34,248 bases of DNA, from contig CAJUPC010000022.1 of assembly GCA_910588555.1 (NCBI GenBank), forward strand, positions 1 to 34,248. Reading direction: 5' to 3'. Below are positions 15,233 through 23,602 of this stretch, in pieces. Numbering within the stretch: position 1 is the first letter of the stretch; every line of letters starts with the position of its first letter. The notes below the pieces were generated by a model that saw only the letters and a list, made by a program, of their open reading frames with translations, ran no database searches and was not told the DNA's origin. The position numbers and the translations under genes were made by a program. This stretch comes from Candidatus Gastranaerophilales bacterium (GTDB lineage Bacteria; Cyanobacteriota; Vampirovibrionia; Gastranaerophilales; Gastranaerophilaceae).

Positions 15233-16101
15233 ATATTATATTTTTTCCTTTCAAAGCATAAGATGTTTATGAGTGAAAATATCATTACGATTACAAGTAA
15301 AACAACTGCCATTGCAGAGGCAAAGCCCAAATCGAGGTTTTCAAACGCTCTTTCATATATGTAATAAACAATTGTTTTGCTTGAATTCAGCGGACCGCCT
15401 TTTGTCATTACATAAATTTCCGCAAAAACTTTCATGGCAGAAATCGCGCTTATTGTGGTTACAAGTGCAATAGTCGGCATAATATGCGGGATTGTTACGG
15501 TCAAATGTTTTGTTAAAAAATTTGCTCCGTCGATATCGCAGGCTTCATAGAGTTCTTGCGGTACACTCATTAATGCTGCAAGATAAATTATCATATAATA
15601 TCCGATACCCTTCCAAATTGTAACGATTATGACAGAATAAAGGGCATATTTAGGGTCTGTAAGCCAGCCGATTGAACGGAAACCTAAACTTGTCACAATA
15701 TAGTTTAAAATTCCCTGATCTGCATAAAGCCATTTGAAAGCAATCGAGGCAACTACAATTGATACAACAACAGGGATATAAATAAGAATTTTGTATAATG
15801 TTACTCCTCTTATTTTCTGATTGATTAAAACAGCCAGAAACAGCGGAAATATAACGAGTATCGGGACGGCTGCAAACAAGTATATGAATGTGTTGCCTAA
15901 GACTTTATAAAAAACAGGGTTATGAAAAAGTTTTATATAATTATCAATTCCAACAAATGCGGGCGCGTAAATGTTGTTTGAATAATCGGAAAAGCTTAAC
16001 AAAAATGTTTGAAAAAAAGGGATGAAAAAGAATATTACAAGCACAATTAATGCAGGTAATAAAAATAAATAAGGTGTATATTTCCCATAATATTTAAACA
16101 T
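15229..16101 (-). CDS. Carbohydrate ABC transporter permease, MalF/UgpA type
   Basis: A 290-residue inner-membrane permease, partner of the MalG-type protein it overlaps by four bases. It has about six membrane segments, with an N-terminal stretch FLLPALIVLVIFFFIPFFQT and the EAA loop YEACDIDGANFLTKHLT near 185-201. It also has GGPLNSSKTIVYYIYERAF, characteristic of CUT1 sugar permeases. It is first in the operon, and its ATG at 16101 lies six bases after a CATAAT box with no Shine-Dalgarno, so translation is probably leaderless. The missing binding protein and ATPase must be encoded elsewhere; shared MsiK-like ATPases are known for this family. Confidence 0.93.
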   Translation of the reverse strand: MFKYYGKYTPYLFLLPALIVLVIFFFIPFFQTFLLSFSDYSNNIYAPAFVGIDNYIKLFHNPVFYKVLGNTFIYLFAAVPILVIFPLFLAVLINQKIRGVTLYKILIYIPVVVSIVVASIAFKWLYADQGILNYIVTSLGFRSIGWLTDPKYALYSVIIVTIWKGIGYYMIIYLAALMSVPQELYEACDIDGANFLTKHLTVTIPHIMPTIALVTTISAISAMKVFAEIYVMTKGGPLNSSKTIVYYIYERAFENLDLGFASAMAVVLLVIVMIFSLINILCFERKKYNI

Positions 16102-16107
16102 AGAATA

Positions 16108-16136
16108 ATTATGACACTTTTTTATTATGTGGTCAA
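16108..16136 (-). promoter_or_regulatory. Promoter of the ABC permease operon, leaderless
   Basis: Minus-strand TTGACC (16136-16131), a 17-base spacer and CATAAT (16113-16108), both matching five of six. Exactly six bases separate it from the ATG at 16101. Confidence 0.7.
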
Positions 16137-16172
16137 TATTTTAAGATTTTTAGAAGAATATGCCAAAAATGC

Positions 16173-16203
16173 AAAAAAAAATGACCAACTTGTAAGTTAG
16201 TCA
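16173..16203 (-). terminator. Intrinsic terminator downstream of the axial-like gene
   Basis: TGACTAACTT and AAGTTGGTCA (minus strand, 16203-16194 and 16191-16182) pair fully only with a U-G wobble, so the structure is built for the minus-strand RNA. Nine T follow at 16181-16173. It lies about 115 bases past the stop at 16316, so the transcript has a long 3' untranslated region. Confidence 0.8.
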
Positions 16204-16206
16204 GGG

Positions 16207-16230
16207 AAAAAAGGGAAAGGAAACAAATTT
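16207..16230 (-). repeat. 3'-UTR repeat block, copy 1
   Basis: 24 bases identical to 34164-34187. On the minus strand it is pyrimidine-rich (GTTTCCTTTCCC core) and lies just upstream of a wobble-paired terminator, the same arrangement as copy 2. Confidence 0.85.
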
Positions 16231-16243
16231 TAAAATTCATTCT

Positions 16244-16316
16244 ATAGATGTATAGATAATGAGATGCACAGAACATAGTTTTTAGTGTTTATGCACCTTA
16301 TTATCTATGCATCTAT
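16244..16316 (-). repeat. Long imperfect inverted repeat touching the stop codon of the axial-like gene
   Basis: The arms are 16244-16268 and 16292-16316, 25 bases each with three mismatches, around a 23-base loop. The right arm ends on the last base of the stop codon. In RNA it would form a long hairpin directly after translation ends. No T run follows it, so it looks like a 3'-end stability or processing structure more than a terminator. Confidence 0.75.
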
Positions 16317-17335
16317 TAGCCGAATGTTTTGAATGAAGATTCAGTATTCTTTTGAATTACTTTTTCCACAGCATCCATTTCTGTTTGAATTGCATTATGT
16401 TCCGTATCCAATTGTTTTAATCTCAATTCAAGGTTTTTATCTTCTGCTTGAACAATTTCAATTTTAGAGTTGATTTCTTGAATGTATTGATCATATTGGT
16501 ATTTATCATATTCATACTGGTTCATAGCGTCGTTGTATTTATCCTGGTCAGTAACCGTAGTTGTAGTAACCGCATAAGTTACAGCTTCATCTGTATCAGG
16601 GTTAAGGGTGATATTGATGATACGGCCTGATGTATCCTGTTCAATACGAGCGTTTACACCTTTGATTTCTTTGTTTTCTTGAGCTGAACCTACAGTGTAT
16701 GTGTTGATTGAACTCAATGATGTACCTGTTTGGTCGTGGAAAATTGCTTTATCCAAATCAGTCTTTTTGGTAAATTTAGGTGTCCAAGAACCGTCAGTAG
16801 TGTTTTGAACATATCTGACCATCCATGTATTGTTACCGTATGTTTTATTAAGTTCAGCGATGTATTTGTTTTCTTCTTCCAACAATTTTGTAATTTGTGA
16901 ATTGTCTAAAGTGCTCAAATACGGGTCATTTTTAATAAAATCAGCGGACGGATTTGTACCTAGTTGTCTAAGAGCAACTGCACCGACTCTGTATTGATTG
17001 CCTGTTTTTGTATAAATAACAGGTGTATCTGATACTACAGCAAAATCGTTTGTCCAGTTAGAGTTGTAGCTTACTGTATAATTACCGTTTTGTTGTGCAA
17101 TCATAGAAGTGATTGAGTTTTTGATTGCGCCGTCTGTAAATGAGAAAACGGTTTTTGTATATTCATCAATTGACGGAGGAACCGGTACGGTCATTCCTAA
17201 CAATTGATTGTAGTAGTTAGCAGATTGGTTTGACAAAGCAGTTCTTTGTTGGTTAATCTGCTGGCCTTCATATTCTGTGTTATTTTTCCTTGCGGTAAGA
17301 CCTAAAAATCTTGCCTGAGATGCTGCCATACCCAT
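16316..17335 (-). CDS. Conserved axial-like secreted protein candidate (MGMAASQARFLGLTARK family)
   Basis: A 339-residue protein. The N-terminus GMAASQARFLGLTARK continues as a Gln/Asn-rich helix up to about 42, and a beta/turn-rich Thr/Asn/Tyr middle (about 50-255) follows. A C-terminal coiled coil (about 268-330) contains IQTEMDAVEKVIQKN. Helical ends around a variable middle, with no signal peptide, is the layout of flagellar axial proteins (flagellin, hook and hook-associated), but I see no decisive family motif. I recall similar N-termini in gut Melainabacteria. A sigma-28-like promoter upstream supports a flagellar-regulon link. GAAAGGGAA precedes the ATG. The first residues allow a second ATG two codons in. 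Function is inference. Confidence 0.75.
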   Translation of the reverse strand: MGMAASQARFLGLTARKNNTEYEGQQINQQRTALSNQSANYYNQLLGMTVPVPPSIDEYTKTVFSFTDGAIKNSITSMIAQQNGNYTVSYNSNWTNDFAVVSDTPVIYTKTGNQYRVGAVALRQLGTNPSADFIKNDPYLSTLDNSQITKLLEEENKYIAELNKTYGNNTWMVRYVQNTTDGSWTPKFTKKTDLDKAIFHDQTGTSLSSINTYTVGSAQENKEIKGVNARIEQDTSGRIINITLNPDTDEAVTYAVTTTTVTDQDKYNDAMNQYEYDKYQYDQYIQEINSKIEIVQAEDKNLELRLKQLDTEHNAIQTEMDAVEKVIQKNTESSFKTFG

Positions 17336-17375
17336 GACTGAGTTCCCTTTCGTTTGTTGTTTCCTTGTGGTTATG

Positions 17376-17403
17376 TTATCGGACGATAAGGGGAAAAACT
17401 TTA
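17376..17403 (-). promoter_or_regulatory. Sigma-28 (FliA/SigD)-like promoter of the axial-like gene
   Basis: Minus-strand TAAAGTTT (17403-17396), 12 bases, then TCCGATAA (17383-17376). The FliA consensus is TAAAGTTT, 11 bases, GCCGATAA. All eight -35 bases and seven of eight -10 bases match, with a spacer one base longer, within the range reported for SigD. The leader is about 35 bases with a Shine-Dalgarno. No competing sigma-70 promoter is obvious. Confidence 0.65.
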
Positions 17404-17471
17404 GGTTTTTGTTTTATGTTTGTAACATATCTTAATACATGGTGGCTGAAATTCAGATATAGCTTGAAAGT

Positions 17472-18542
17472 TTAAAATAAGTTTTGTTGTTCGTTATAGT
17501 ATAAATCTTTATATTTAAGATGTTTGTATGCAGCGGGAGAAACTTTTCTTCCTCTGGGGGTTCTTTGAAGCAAGCCTGCCTGGAGTAAAAACGGTTCGCA
17601 CACATCTTCAATAGTTCTGACATCTTCACCAATAGCTGCTGCAATTGTTTCTATACCAACCGGACCGCCGTTGTATTTTTCAATAATAAGCTTTAAAAGA
17701 CTTCTGTCTGTATTATCGAGTCCGTATTCGTCTATTTTTAATATATCAAGTGATTTGTTAGCAACATCTTCTGTAATCTTTCCGTCATGTTTTACAAGTG
17801 CGTAATCGGAAACGCGTTTTACAAGTCTGTTTGCAATACGCGGTGTGCCTCTTGAACGTCTTGCAATAGCGTGCGCTCCTTCTTCGGTTATTTCTATGTT
17901 TAAAATTCCTGCTGTGCGTTTAATTACCTGTGCAAGTTCATTTTCGGTGTAGAATTCAAGTCTGTGAATTATTCCGAAACGGTCGCGTAATGGTCCTGAA
18001 AGTTCGCCTGCTTTTGTTGTAGCACCAATCAATGTAAATTTGGGCAAAGGAACGCGTAAGGTTTTAACTGTTTGGCTTTTTCCCGTAGTCATATCAAGGA
18101 AAAAGTCTTCCATTGCGGGATACAGAATTTCTTCGGCTACTTTGTTCAATCTGTGGATTTCGTCAATAAATAGTATTTCACCGCCTTTTAAAGACATTAA
18201 TATACCTATAATATCTCTCGGACGTTCAAGTGCGGGAGCTGATGTTATTTTAATTTCAACGCCCATTTGTTCTGCAATAACGCCTGCAAGAGTTGTTTTA
18301 CCCAGACCCGGAGGACCGTAAAATAAAAGGTGGTCAAGAGGAAGTTTGCGTTTTTTAGCCGCTTCAATTGAAATTTGTAATGTTTCTTTTAATGCAGATT
18401 GGCCTATATATGTATCAAATGACTTCGGTCTGATACAGTTTTCAAAGTTTTTGTCTAACTCTATTGTTTCAGCTTTTACAACAGAATTTTTCTTTTTTTC
18501 CGATATTGATTTAAAATCGTTGTCGTCTGCAATTATACTCAT
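17472..18542 (-). CDS. ruvB: Holliday junction branch-migration ATPase RuvB
   Basis: A 356-residue AAA+ motor that forms hexameric rings with RuvA to drive Holliday junctions during recombinational repair. Walker A GPPGLGKTT is at 76-84, Walker B reads ILFIDEIHRL, and sensor-1 GATTKAGELSGPLRDRFG and the RGTPRIANRL sensor-2 region follow. The winged-helix end reads RTPRGRKVSPAAYKHL. It has a slightly long N-terminal extension of about 25 residues. GAGGAAAAC lies before the ATG. ruvA and ruvC are not adjacent. No clear intrinsic terminator separates it from the next minus-strand gene. Confidence 0.98.
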   Translation of the reverse strand: MSIIADDNDFKSISEKKKNSVVKAETIELDKNFENCIRPKSFDTYIGQSALKETLQISIEAAKKRKLPLDHLLFYGPPGLGKTTLAGVIAEQMGVEIKITSAPALERPRDIIGILMSLKGGEILFIDEIHRLNKVAEEILYPAMEDFFLDMTTGKSQTVKTLRVPLPKFTLIGATTKAGELSGPLRDRFGIIHRLEFYTENELAQVIKRTAGILNIEITEEGAHAIARRSRGTPRIANRLVKRVSDYALVKHDGKITEDVANKSLDILKIDEYGLDNTDRSLLKLIIEKYNGGPVGIETIAAAIGEDVRTIEDVCEPFLLQAGLLQRTPRGRKVSPAAYKHLKYKDLYYNEQQNLF

Positions 18543-18615
18543 TGTTTTCCTCTGTTATTCATGTTATCATAAAATTAATGTTAGAGACAAATTATTAAGC
18601 ATGAGTTTTAATGAC

Positions 18616-18645
18616 TTGTCAAAGAGTTGGTAAAAGTGGTATAAT
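18616..18645 (+). promoter_or_regulatory. Promoter of the STAND-like protein/glgA operon, leaderless
   Basis: TTGTCA (18616-18621), an 18-base spacer and a perfect TATAAT (18640-18645), exactly six bases before the ATG at 18652. No Shine-Dalgarno. Confidence 0.75.
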
Positions 18646-18651
18646 TTTCTT

Positions 18652-21600
18652 ATGGAATGTCCAAAATGCGGTTTAGAAATTGATGATAAGGCTATGGTTT
18701 GCCCCAACTGTAAGAAGGTGCTTAAACTTGTCTGCCCTGTTTGTAAGTCCGTTAATGAACAGAATACTTGCAAAAAATGCGGATATGTCATTATTTCTAA
18801 ATGTAATAACTGCGGAAAAATAAATCAAACATTTACTAAAAAATGCAAAAAATGCGGATTTGATACTGAAAGAAGTGTTATTCTGAATGAAGCAAATACC
18901 GATGATTTTGTCATGATTGCTATGACTTTTCCTAATATGGATGAGATGAAAACTCTTTTAGGCTCTGCAAAGTTATTTAACAAGTTTAAAATCAATCTTG
19001 ATAAAATTATTTTGGACTACACAAAATCAGTTGGTTTAAGACGTCAGGTTGTCGGTAAAACTTATGTTATAAGATGTACAAAGGATTATACATTTAACGG
19101 CTCTGCCTCAACTGCAGTTCAAACAGTTATAGAACTTTTAAACCGCATTACGGCAATGAATTGCAAATTAACCAAAAAGAAAAATGCAACAGTAAGATGT
19201 AATATTTTCTTGTTAAAACGCAGCACTCAGGCTGACCCTTATGATTTGGAATCAGGTTATAATATAAGTTTGTTAAGTCAGGGTTTGAAAAATCAGGAAG
19301 ATAAAATTCTTAATACATTCCAAATTCTTACGGATGATAACGTATCAGACGCTTTGGATGCTGATTATAAGGTTTCGCCGTTAAACTCTGTTATGGTAAA
19401 CGGTCAAATGACTATGTTCTATGAAGTTGATTTGAGAGAACATGTTGTTGTTGAAATCCCGGAAGACGAGGAAGACAGCGGAATTGAAGTGCCTAATTTT
19501 GTTCAAAACATGCTTGTTGAGCAGGACAAACTTGACGGAATTGCACTTAATAAACTTGAAAAGCCGCATGATCCCGATGCTATTTATGATATTGAAACAA
19601 TAAATTTTGAAGAAATCAGAAGCAGTTTTATGCGTACTGAAAGTACTGACGCGCTTTTCCATATTCTAAACACTTTTCAAACAAAACCGAAAAGTATTTT
19701 GGCGCTCAAAACCGCAGAATTGTATAAACCTTATACTTTAAAAGTTTTAAGTTCTGCCGCTGAGTCGGGTAAATTTAACAATATTATTACCCTTACCTGT
19801 TACGATGAGATGAAATATTCTCCGTATTCTTTCTTTAGAGATTTGGTTTCGGCAATTTTTGAATATACAGTTTCTCAAAAATTGTTTTACGAAAACGATT
19901 TTTCTATGTTCTCAAATGTAGACCCTGACGGCTTGATTAAAGATTTGATTACTCTCCAAAAACGTGATACAGTAAACAAAGAAGATACAAGATATATTTA
20001 TTTTAATATATTTCTTACACTGCTTAAAATAATTCCGAATACGCTAATTTACATTGAAGATTTTGACAAAATTGATGCTAGTTCGTATGATGTTATGCAG
20101 TATTTATTTGACGCATTTGAACAGCTGGAAGTGAGTTTCTTGCTTACTTACAGCAATGACTTTTCTTTGCACAAAGACTGTCACTTCCTGATTAATCAGG
20201 ATTATTATACTGAATTGTCGTTAAAACCCGTGTCTTTTGAAAAACTTATAGAAGATAATAAGGTTTATTTTAAAAATATTTTGGATAATTTCTACTTCCA
20301 GCGTATTGCAAAATATGCTTGCGGAAGCAGTCTGTTTATTGATATGGCAATTCAATATCTGTGTGAATCGGGCGTTTTTTCTGCCGATGATGACAGCGTT
20401 GAAATGATTAATCCTAAAACAATTATTATTCCGTCAAGTTTAGACAGGCTTATTGCAAGAAGATTAAATCTATTACAGGATGATGCGCCTGCAATGAAGT
20501 TTCTGACATCAATTGTGCTTCTCGGAACGCGTGTTGACAGAGGTACTATTGACACTTTAGGGTATGAAAATGTTGATGAAATAATTCAGAAATTATCTGA
20601 TATGGGTTATATGTATATGTTTAATAACTGTTACTATTTCCCTAACTACAATTTGTTACGTAAAAATCTTTTAACTACCATCAGCCCGATTTATCTTAAA
20701 GAAGTTGCAGAAGAATTATTTGAAAAAATATTCAACGAAGATATGCCGAGTCCTGTTAAAGCATATTTATATAACCTTTTGGGCGATGAAGAAAATGAAC
20801 GACAACAATGGGAGCAACTTGCGGAAATAAATCTTTCTCTCGGAGATTTCAGTTCATACGTAAACAGTGCGGCTAAAATTATAGAAATTCTTGATAAAAA
20901 CAAAGATGAAGAAAAAGCCGAAGAAATTGAGAATTACAAAATGCAGTTGTATGAAAATATTTCAAACAATTTGTACCAGTATATTCCTGAAAAAACTCAA
21001 AATATTGCGGAAGCAACTTTATCTTATATTGAAAAGACAAATGATAACGACAAAATTATTGTTCTTTGTAACAAGATGATTAACGGAGCTGTTCAGGCGG
21101 GAAATTACAATCACGCGCTGGAATTAATTCATAAAGTATTATCAATACTTCCTCCCTCATCTTTAAATCCTGCAGATGAGAACTTTAATACTTATTTCTT
21201 TATGATGAGTATTTTGCATATTCAAATTTTGTTTAACATCGGAGCACTATTTGATTGCGTTGATGTCGGTTTTAAGGTGTTTAACGTCATCAACAATGAA
21301 ACAATTAAATTTTTAAAACCCGATTATTTCACAGAAGAAGCTTTTAATGCACTTGTGCTTGATTCTGCAGCGTATGTTGCACTTGCAAGTGTATTTGTAT
21401 TGAACGGAAGCGTTGAACAATATTTGCAGATTTTGCGTAATGAAATTAGTTTTATACCGCAGTCATTTGATTTGTTTAAATCATTGGAAGATTTGGTCTT
21501 TGGCAGACCTGTTAATGTTAATTCCGATGAAATATCAGAAAACGACCGTTTTGGCGGCGCAATTTATAACATTGTTACTGCGTTTTCAAATTTTGACGGA

Positions 21601-22137
21601 GATTATGAACATTTTGCCGCAATAATTCACAGAGCAAAGAGTATTGCTAAATATAACGGACTTTTTGTTGTTGAATTCTTTGCAGATTTGTTGATTGCTT
21701 ATGCGTATGTACAGCTTGGTAATTATCAAAAATCCGAGGCAATTCTATTTAATATTATTAAATCAGCTAATCAGAACGGTATGACAACGCTTCTTTATGC
21801 AGCGTGGTATGTAATGGGTGAATTGCACTTAAAGCAGCACAAATACAATGTTGCATTCGGAATAGTAAATAATTCTTTAATTCAGCTTGAGAAATCAAAT
21901 ACGTCAACAGAATACTTGTTAATGCTGTTTAAGTACAGTATGTTTAAAGTTATGATGTTTAAACAACAGTATGACAAAGCTGAAATTTGTATTAATCATG
22001 CAAAATATATTGCTGCTAAATACGGTTTGAATTTCAACTTTGATATTGACGCTAATAATTACATTGCAGTAGAAGAGGAAGAAATTTCTGCAGAAGAGGT
22101 TTCTGTCGCGAGTGAGTCTGAAAGTGAGGGTGAATAA
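18652..22137 (+). CDS. Large zinc-ribbon / degenerate cyclase-like / STAND-like ATPase / TPR protein
   Basis: A 1161-residue cytoplasmic protein. Six CxxC pairs (3/6, 17/20, 28/31, 40/43, 51/54, 65/68) make three zinc ribbons. Residues about 84-205 follow the pattern of a class III nucleotide cyclase domain (FVMIAMTFPN, then VVGKTYVIRC near 133). The two metal aspartates are absent (T92 region; K136 in place of the D of GD), so catalysis is unlikely. Residues about 330-560 resemble AAA_16/STAND ATPases. A Walker-B-like IYIEDFDKIDASS (E469-D470) is present, but the P-loop position (KSILALKTAELYKP, near 347) lacks GxxGxGK(S/T). Residues 700-1135 are helical and TPR-like, and the C-terminus is acidic. 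It is fused to glgA by a one-base stop/start overlap, suggesting a signalling or scaffold role near glycogen synthesis. Domain calls for the middle are moderate. Confidence 0.8.
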   Translation: MECPKCGLEIDDKAMVCPNCKKVLKLVCPVCKSVNEQNTCKKCGYVIISKCNNCGKINQTFTKKCKKCGFDTERSVILNEANTDDFVMIAMTFPNMDEMKTLLGSAKLFNKFKINLDKIILDYTKSVGLRRQVVGKTYVIRCTKDYTFNGSASTAVQTVIELLNRITAMNCKLTKKKNATVRCNIFLLKRSTQADPYDLESGYNISLLSQGLKNQEDKILNTFQILTDDNVSDALDADYKVSPLNSVMVNGQMTMFYEVDLREHVVVEIPEDEEDSGIEVPNFVQNMLVEQDKLDGIALNKLEKPHDPDAIYDIETINFEEIRSSFMRTESTDALFHILNTFQTKPKSILALKTAELYKPYTLKVLSSAAESGKFNNIITLTCYDEMKYSPYSFFRDLVSAIFEYTVSQKLFYENDFSMFSNVDPDGLIKDLITLQKRDTVNKEDTRYIYFNIFLTLLKIIPNTLIYIEDFDKIDASSYDVMQYLFDAFEQLEVSFLLTYSNDFSLHKDCHFLINQDYYTELSLKPVSFEKLIEDNKVYFKNILDNFYFQRIAKYACGSSLFIDMAIQYLCESGVFSADDDSVEMINPKTIIIPSSLDRLIARRLNLLQDDAPAMKFLTSIVLLGTRVDRGTIDTLGYENVDEIIQKLSDMGYMYMFNNCYYFPNYNLLRKNLLTTISPIYLKEVAEELFEKIFNEDMPSPVKAYLYNLLGDEENERQQWEQLAEINLSLGDFSSYVNSAAKIIEILDKNKDEEKAEEIENYKMQLYENISNNLYQYIPEKTQNIAEATLSYIEKTNDNDKIIVLCNKMINGAVQAGNYNHALELIHKVLSILPPSSLNPADENFNTYFFMMSILHIQILFNIGALFDCVDVGFKVFNVINNETIKFLKPDYFTEEAFNALVLDSAAYVALASVFVLNGSVEQYLQILRNEISFIPQSFDLFKSLEDLVFGRPVNVNSDEISENDRFGGAIYNIVTAFSNFDGDYEHFAAIIHRAKSIAKYNGLFVVEFFADLLIAYAYVQLGNYQKSEAILFNIIKSANQNGMTTLLYAAWYVMGELHLKQHKYNVAFGIVNNSLIQLEKSNTSTEYLLMLFKYSMFKVMMFKQQYDKAEICINHAKYIAAKYGLNFNFDIDANNYIAVEEEEISAEEVSVASESESEGE

Positions 22138-23576
22138 TGAAAGTTTTATTTGCTGCGGCTGAGGTTGCACCTTTTTCAAAGGCGGGCGGCTTAGCTGATG
22201 TTGTAGGTAGTTTACCTAAATATCTGGAAAAAAATGCTGAAATAGCTATTTTTACTCCTTTGCACGGACTTATAGATGTTAATAAATACGGCATAAAAGA
22301 ACTTGAAAATTCTGAAATGTGGCTTACTTTCGGTGGTATGGGACATAAATTCAGATTGTTTATGTGCAAATTACCCGATACAAACATAAATGTATTTTTT
22401 GTTCATAACGATTGGTATTTTTCATGCTTTAAAGATGTTTATCCGAAATGGCTTGACCCGAAATATGAACACGAAAGATATATTGCATTTTCGCTTGCCA
22501 CAATGGAATATGCAAAATTGTTGAATTTTAGAGCTGATGTTATTCATGCAAATGACTGGCATACTGCAATGATTCCTGTATATCTTCACAGCAACTACAG
22601 ATATGATGAATTTTGGAAAAACACTAAAACAGTTTTTGAAATTCATAACCTTGCTTATCAGGGTGTTTGGTTTGAAGATGTTCTTGATTTTGCAAATATG
22701 CGCAAAGATATTGTTTATAATGAATTCGGCGTTGAACATTACGGCAAAGTAAACTGGATGAAAGGTGCGATTAATTATTCTGATAAAGTTATTGCAGTTT
22801 CACCGAATTATTCCAGAGAAATTTTGACAGGTGAATTCGGAGAGGGGATGGACTATACCTTGAGAATGAACCAGCACAAAGTTGTCGGAATTTTAAACGG
22901 AATTGATTATGATGTATTTAATCCGAAAAAAGACAAACTTATTGTCAAAAATTACGATGTTAAATCAATAAAAAATAAAGAAGAAAATAAAAAAGCTCTT
23001 TGTGAAAAGTTCGGACTTAAATATAATCCTGAAAGACCTTTGTATGCTATGGTTTCAAGACTTGTCGGGCAAAAGGGTATTGATTTAATCAGGCAGGTAG
23101 AGGGTGAATTGAAAAATCTTGACGCTGATTTTATTTTCTTGGGAAGCGGTGACAAGGATTATGAAAATCTTTTAATCTGGCTTTCAAACAATTCATCTAA
23201 TATTCGTGCATATATAGGTTATTGCGCAGAACTTGCGAACTTGATTTATGCGGGAAGCGATTTTTATTTAATGCCGTCAAAATTTGAACCGTGCGGATTA
23301 AGCCAGCTAATTGCAATGCGTTACGGTACATTGCCTGTAGTCAGAGCAACTGGCGGTTTGGAAGATACTGTTGTAGGTTATCCTCTTGCTGATTCTACAG
23401 GATTTAAGTTCTGGGGATATGACGGCTGGAGCATGCTTGATGCAATTCGTTGTTCTATCGATGTTTATAAAGATAAATATACTTTTAATGCAATGAGAAA
23501 ATCTGCAATGGATGCTGATTTTTCTTGGAAGAAAAGCACAAAAGAATATTTACAACTTTATAAAGATTTGACATAA
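22137..23576 (+). CDS. glgA: Glycogen synthase (GT5, ADP-glucose type)
   Basis: A 479-residue GT5 enzyme extending alpha-1,4-glucan from ADP-glucose (rarely UDP-glucose). The N-terminal FSKAGGLADVVGSLPKYL near 13-30 carries the KxGGL substrate loop. HANDWHTAMIPVYL and FEIHNLAYQG follow, and the C-terminal EPCGLSQLIAMRYGTLPVV with TGGLEDTVVG is the nucleotide-sugar site. Length is normal. The TAATG junction with the upstream gene implies translational coupling and shared leaderless transcription. No other glg gene is in the window. Confidence 0.97.
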   Translation: MKVLFAAAEVAPFSKAGGLADVVGSLPKYLEKNAEIAIFTPLHGLIDVNKYGIKELENSEMWLTFGGMGHKFRLFMCKLPDTNINVFFVHNDWYFSCFKDVYPKWLDPKYEHERYIAFSLATMEYAKLLNFRADVIHANDWHTAMIPVYLHSNYRYDEFWKNTKTVFEIHNLAYQGVWFEDVLDFANMRKDIVYNEFGVEHYGKVNWMKGAINYSDKVIAVSPNYSREILTGEFGEGMDYTLRMNQHKVVGILNGIDYDVFNPKKDKLIVKNYDVKSIKNKEENKKALCEKFGLKYNPERPLYAMVSRLVGQKGIDLIRQVEGELKNLDADFIFLGSGDKDYENLLIWLSNNSSNIRAYIGYCAELANLIYAGSDFYLMPSKFEPCGLSQLIAMRYGTLPVVRATGGLEDTVVGYPLADSTGFKFWGYDGWSMLDAIRCSIDVYKDKYTFNAMRKSAMDADFSWKKSTKEYLQLYKDLT

Positions 23577-23596
23577 ATTGTAATGTAAGCCAAAAT
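23568..23596 (+). promoter_or_regulatory. Promoter of the EamA transporter gene, leaderless at the second ATG
   Basis: A perfect TTGACA (23568-23573) inside the glgA 3' end, a 17-base spacer and CAAAAT (23591-23596). Six bases later comes the ATG at 23603. The ATG at 23597 abuts the -10 box and would not be transcribed from this promoter, though it could be used on read-through from glgA. Confidence 0.6.
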
Positions 23597-23602
23597 ATGA
23601 GT

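Noticed and set aside
17420..17471. Small inverted repeats after ruvB (TATGTT/AACATA and CTGAA/TTCAG) as a ruvB terminator
   Set aside because: The stems are short and no T run follows on the minus strand, so an intrinsic terminator cannot be supported.
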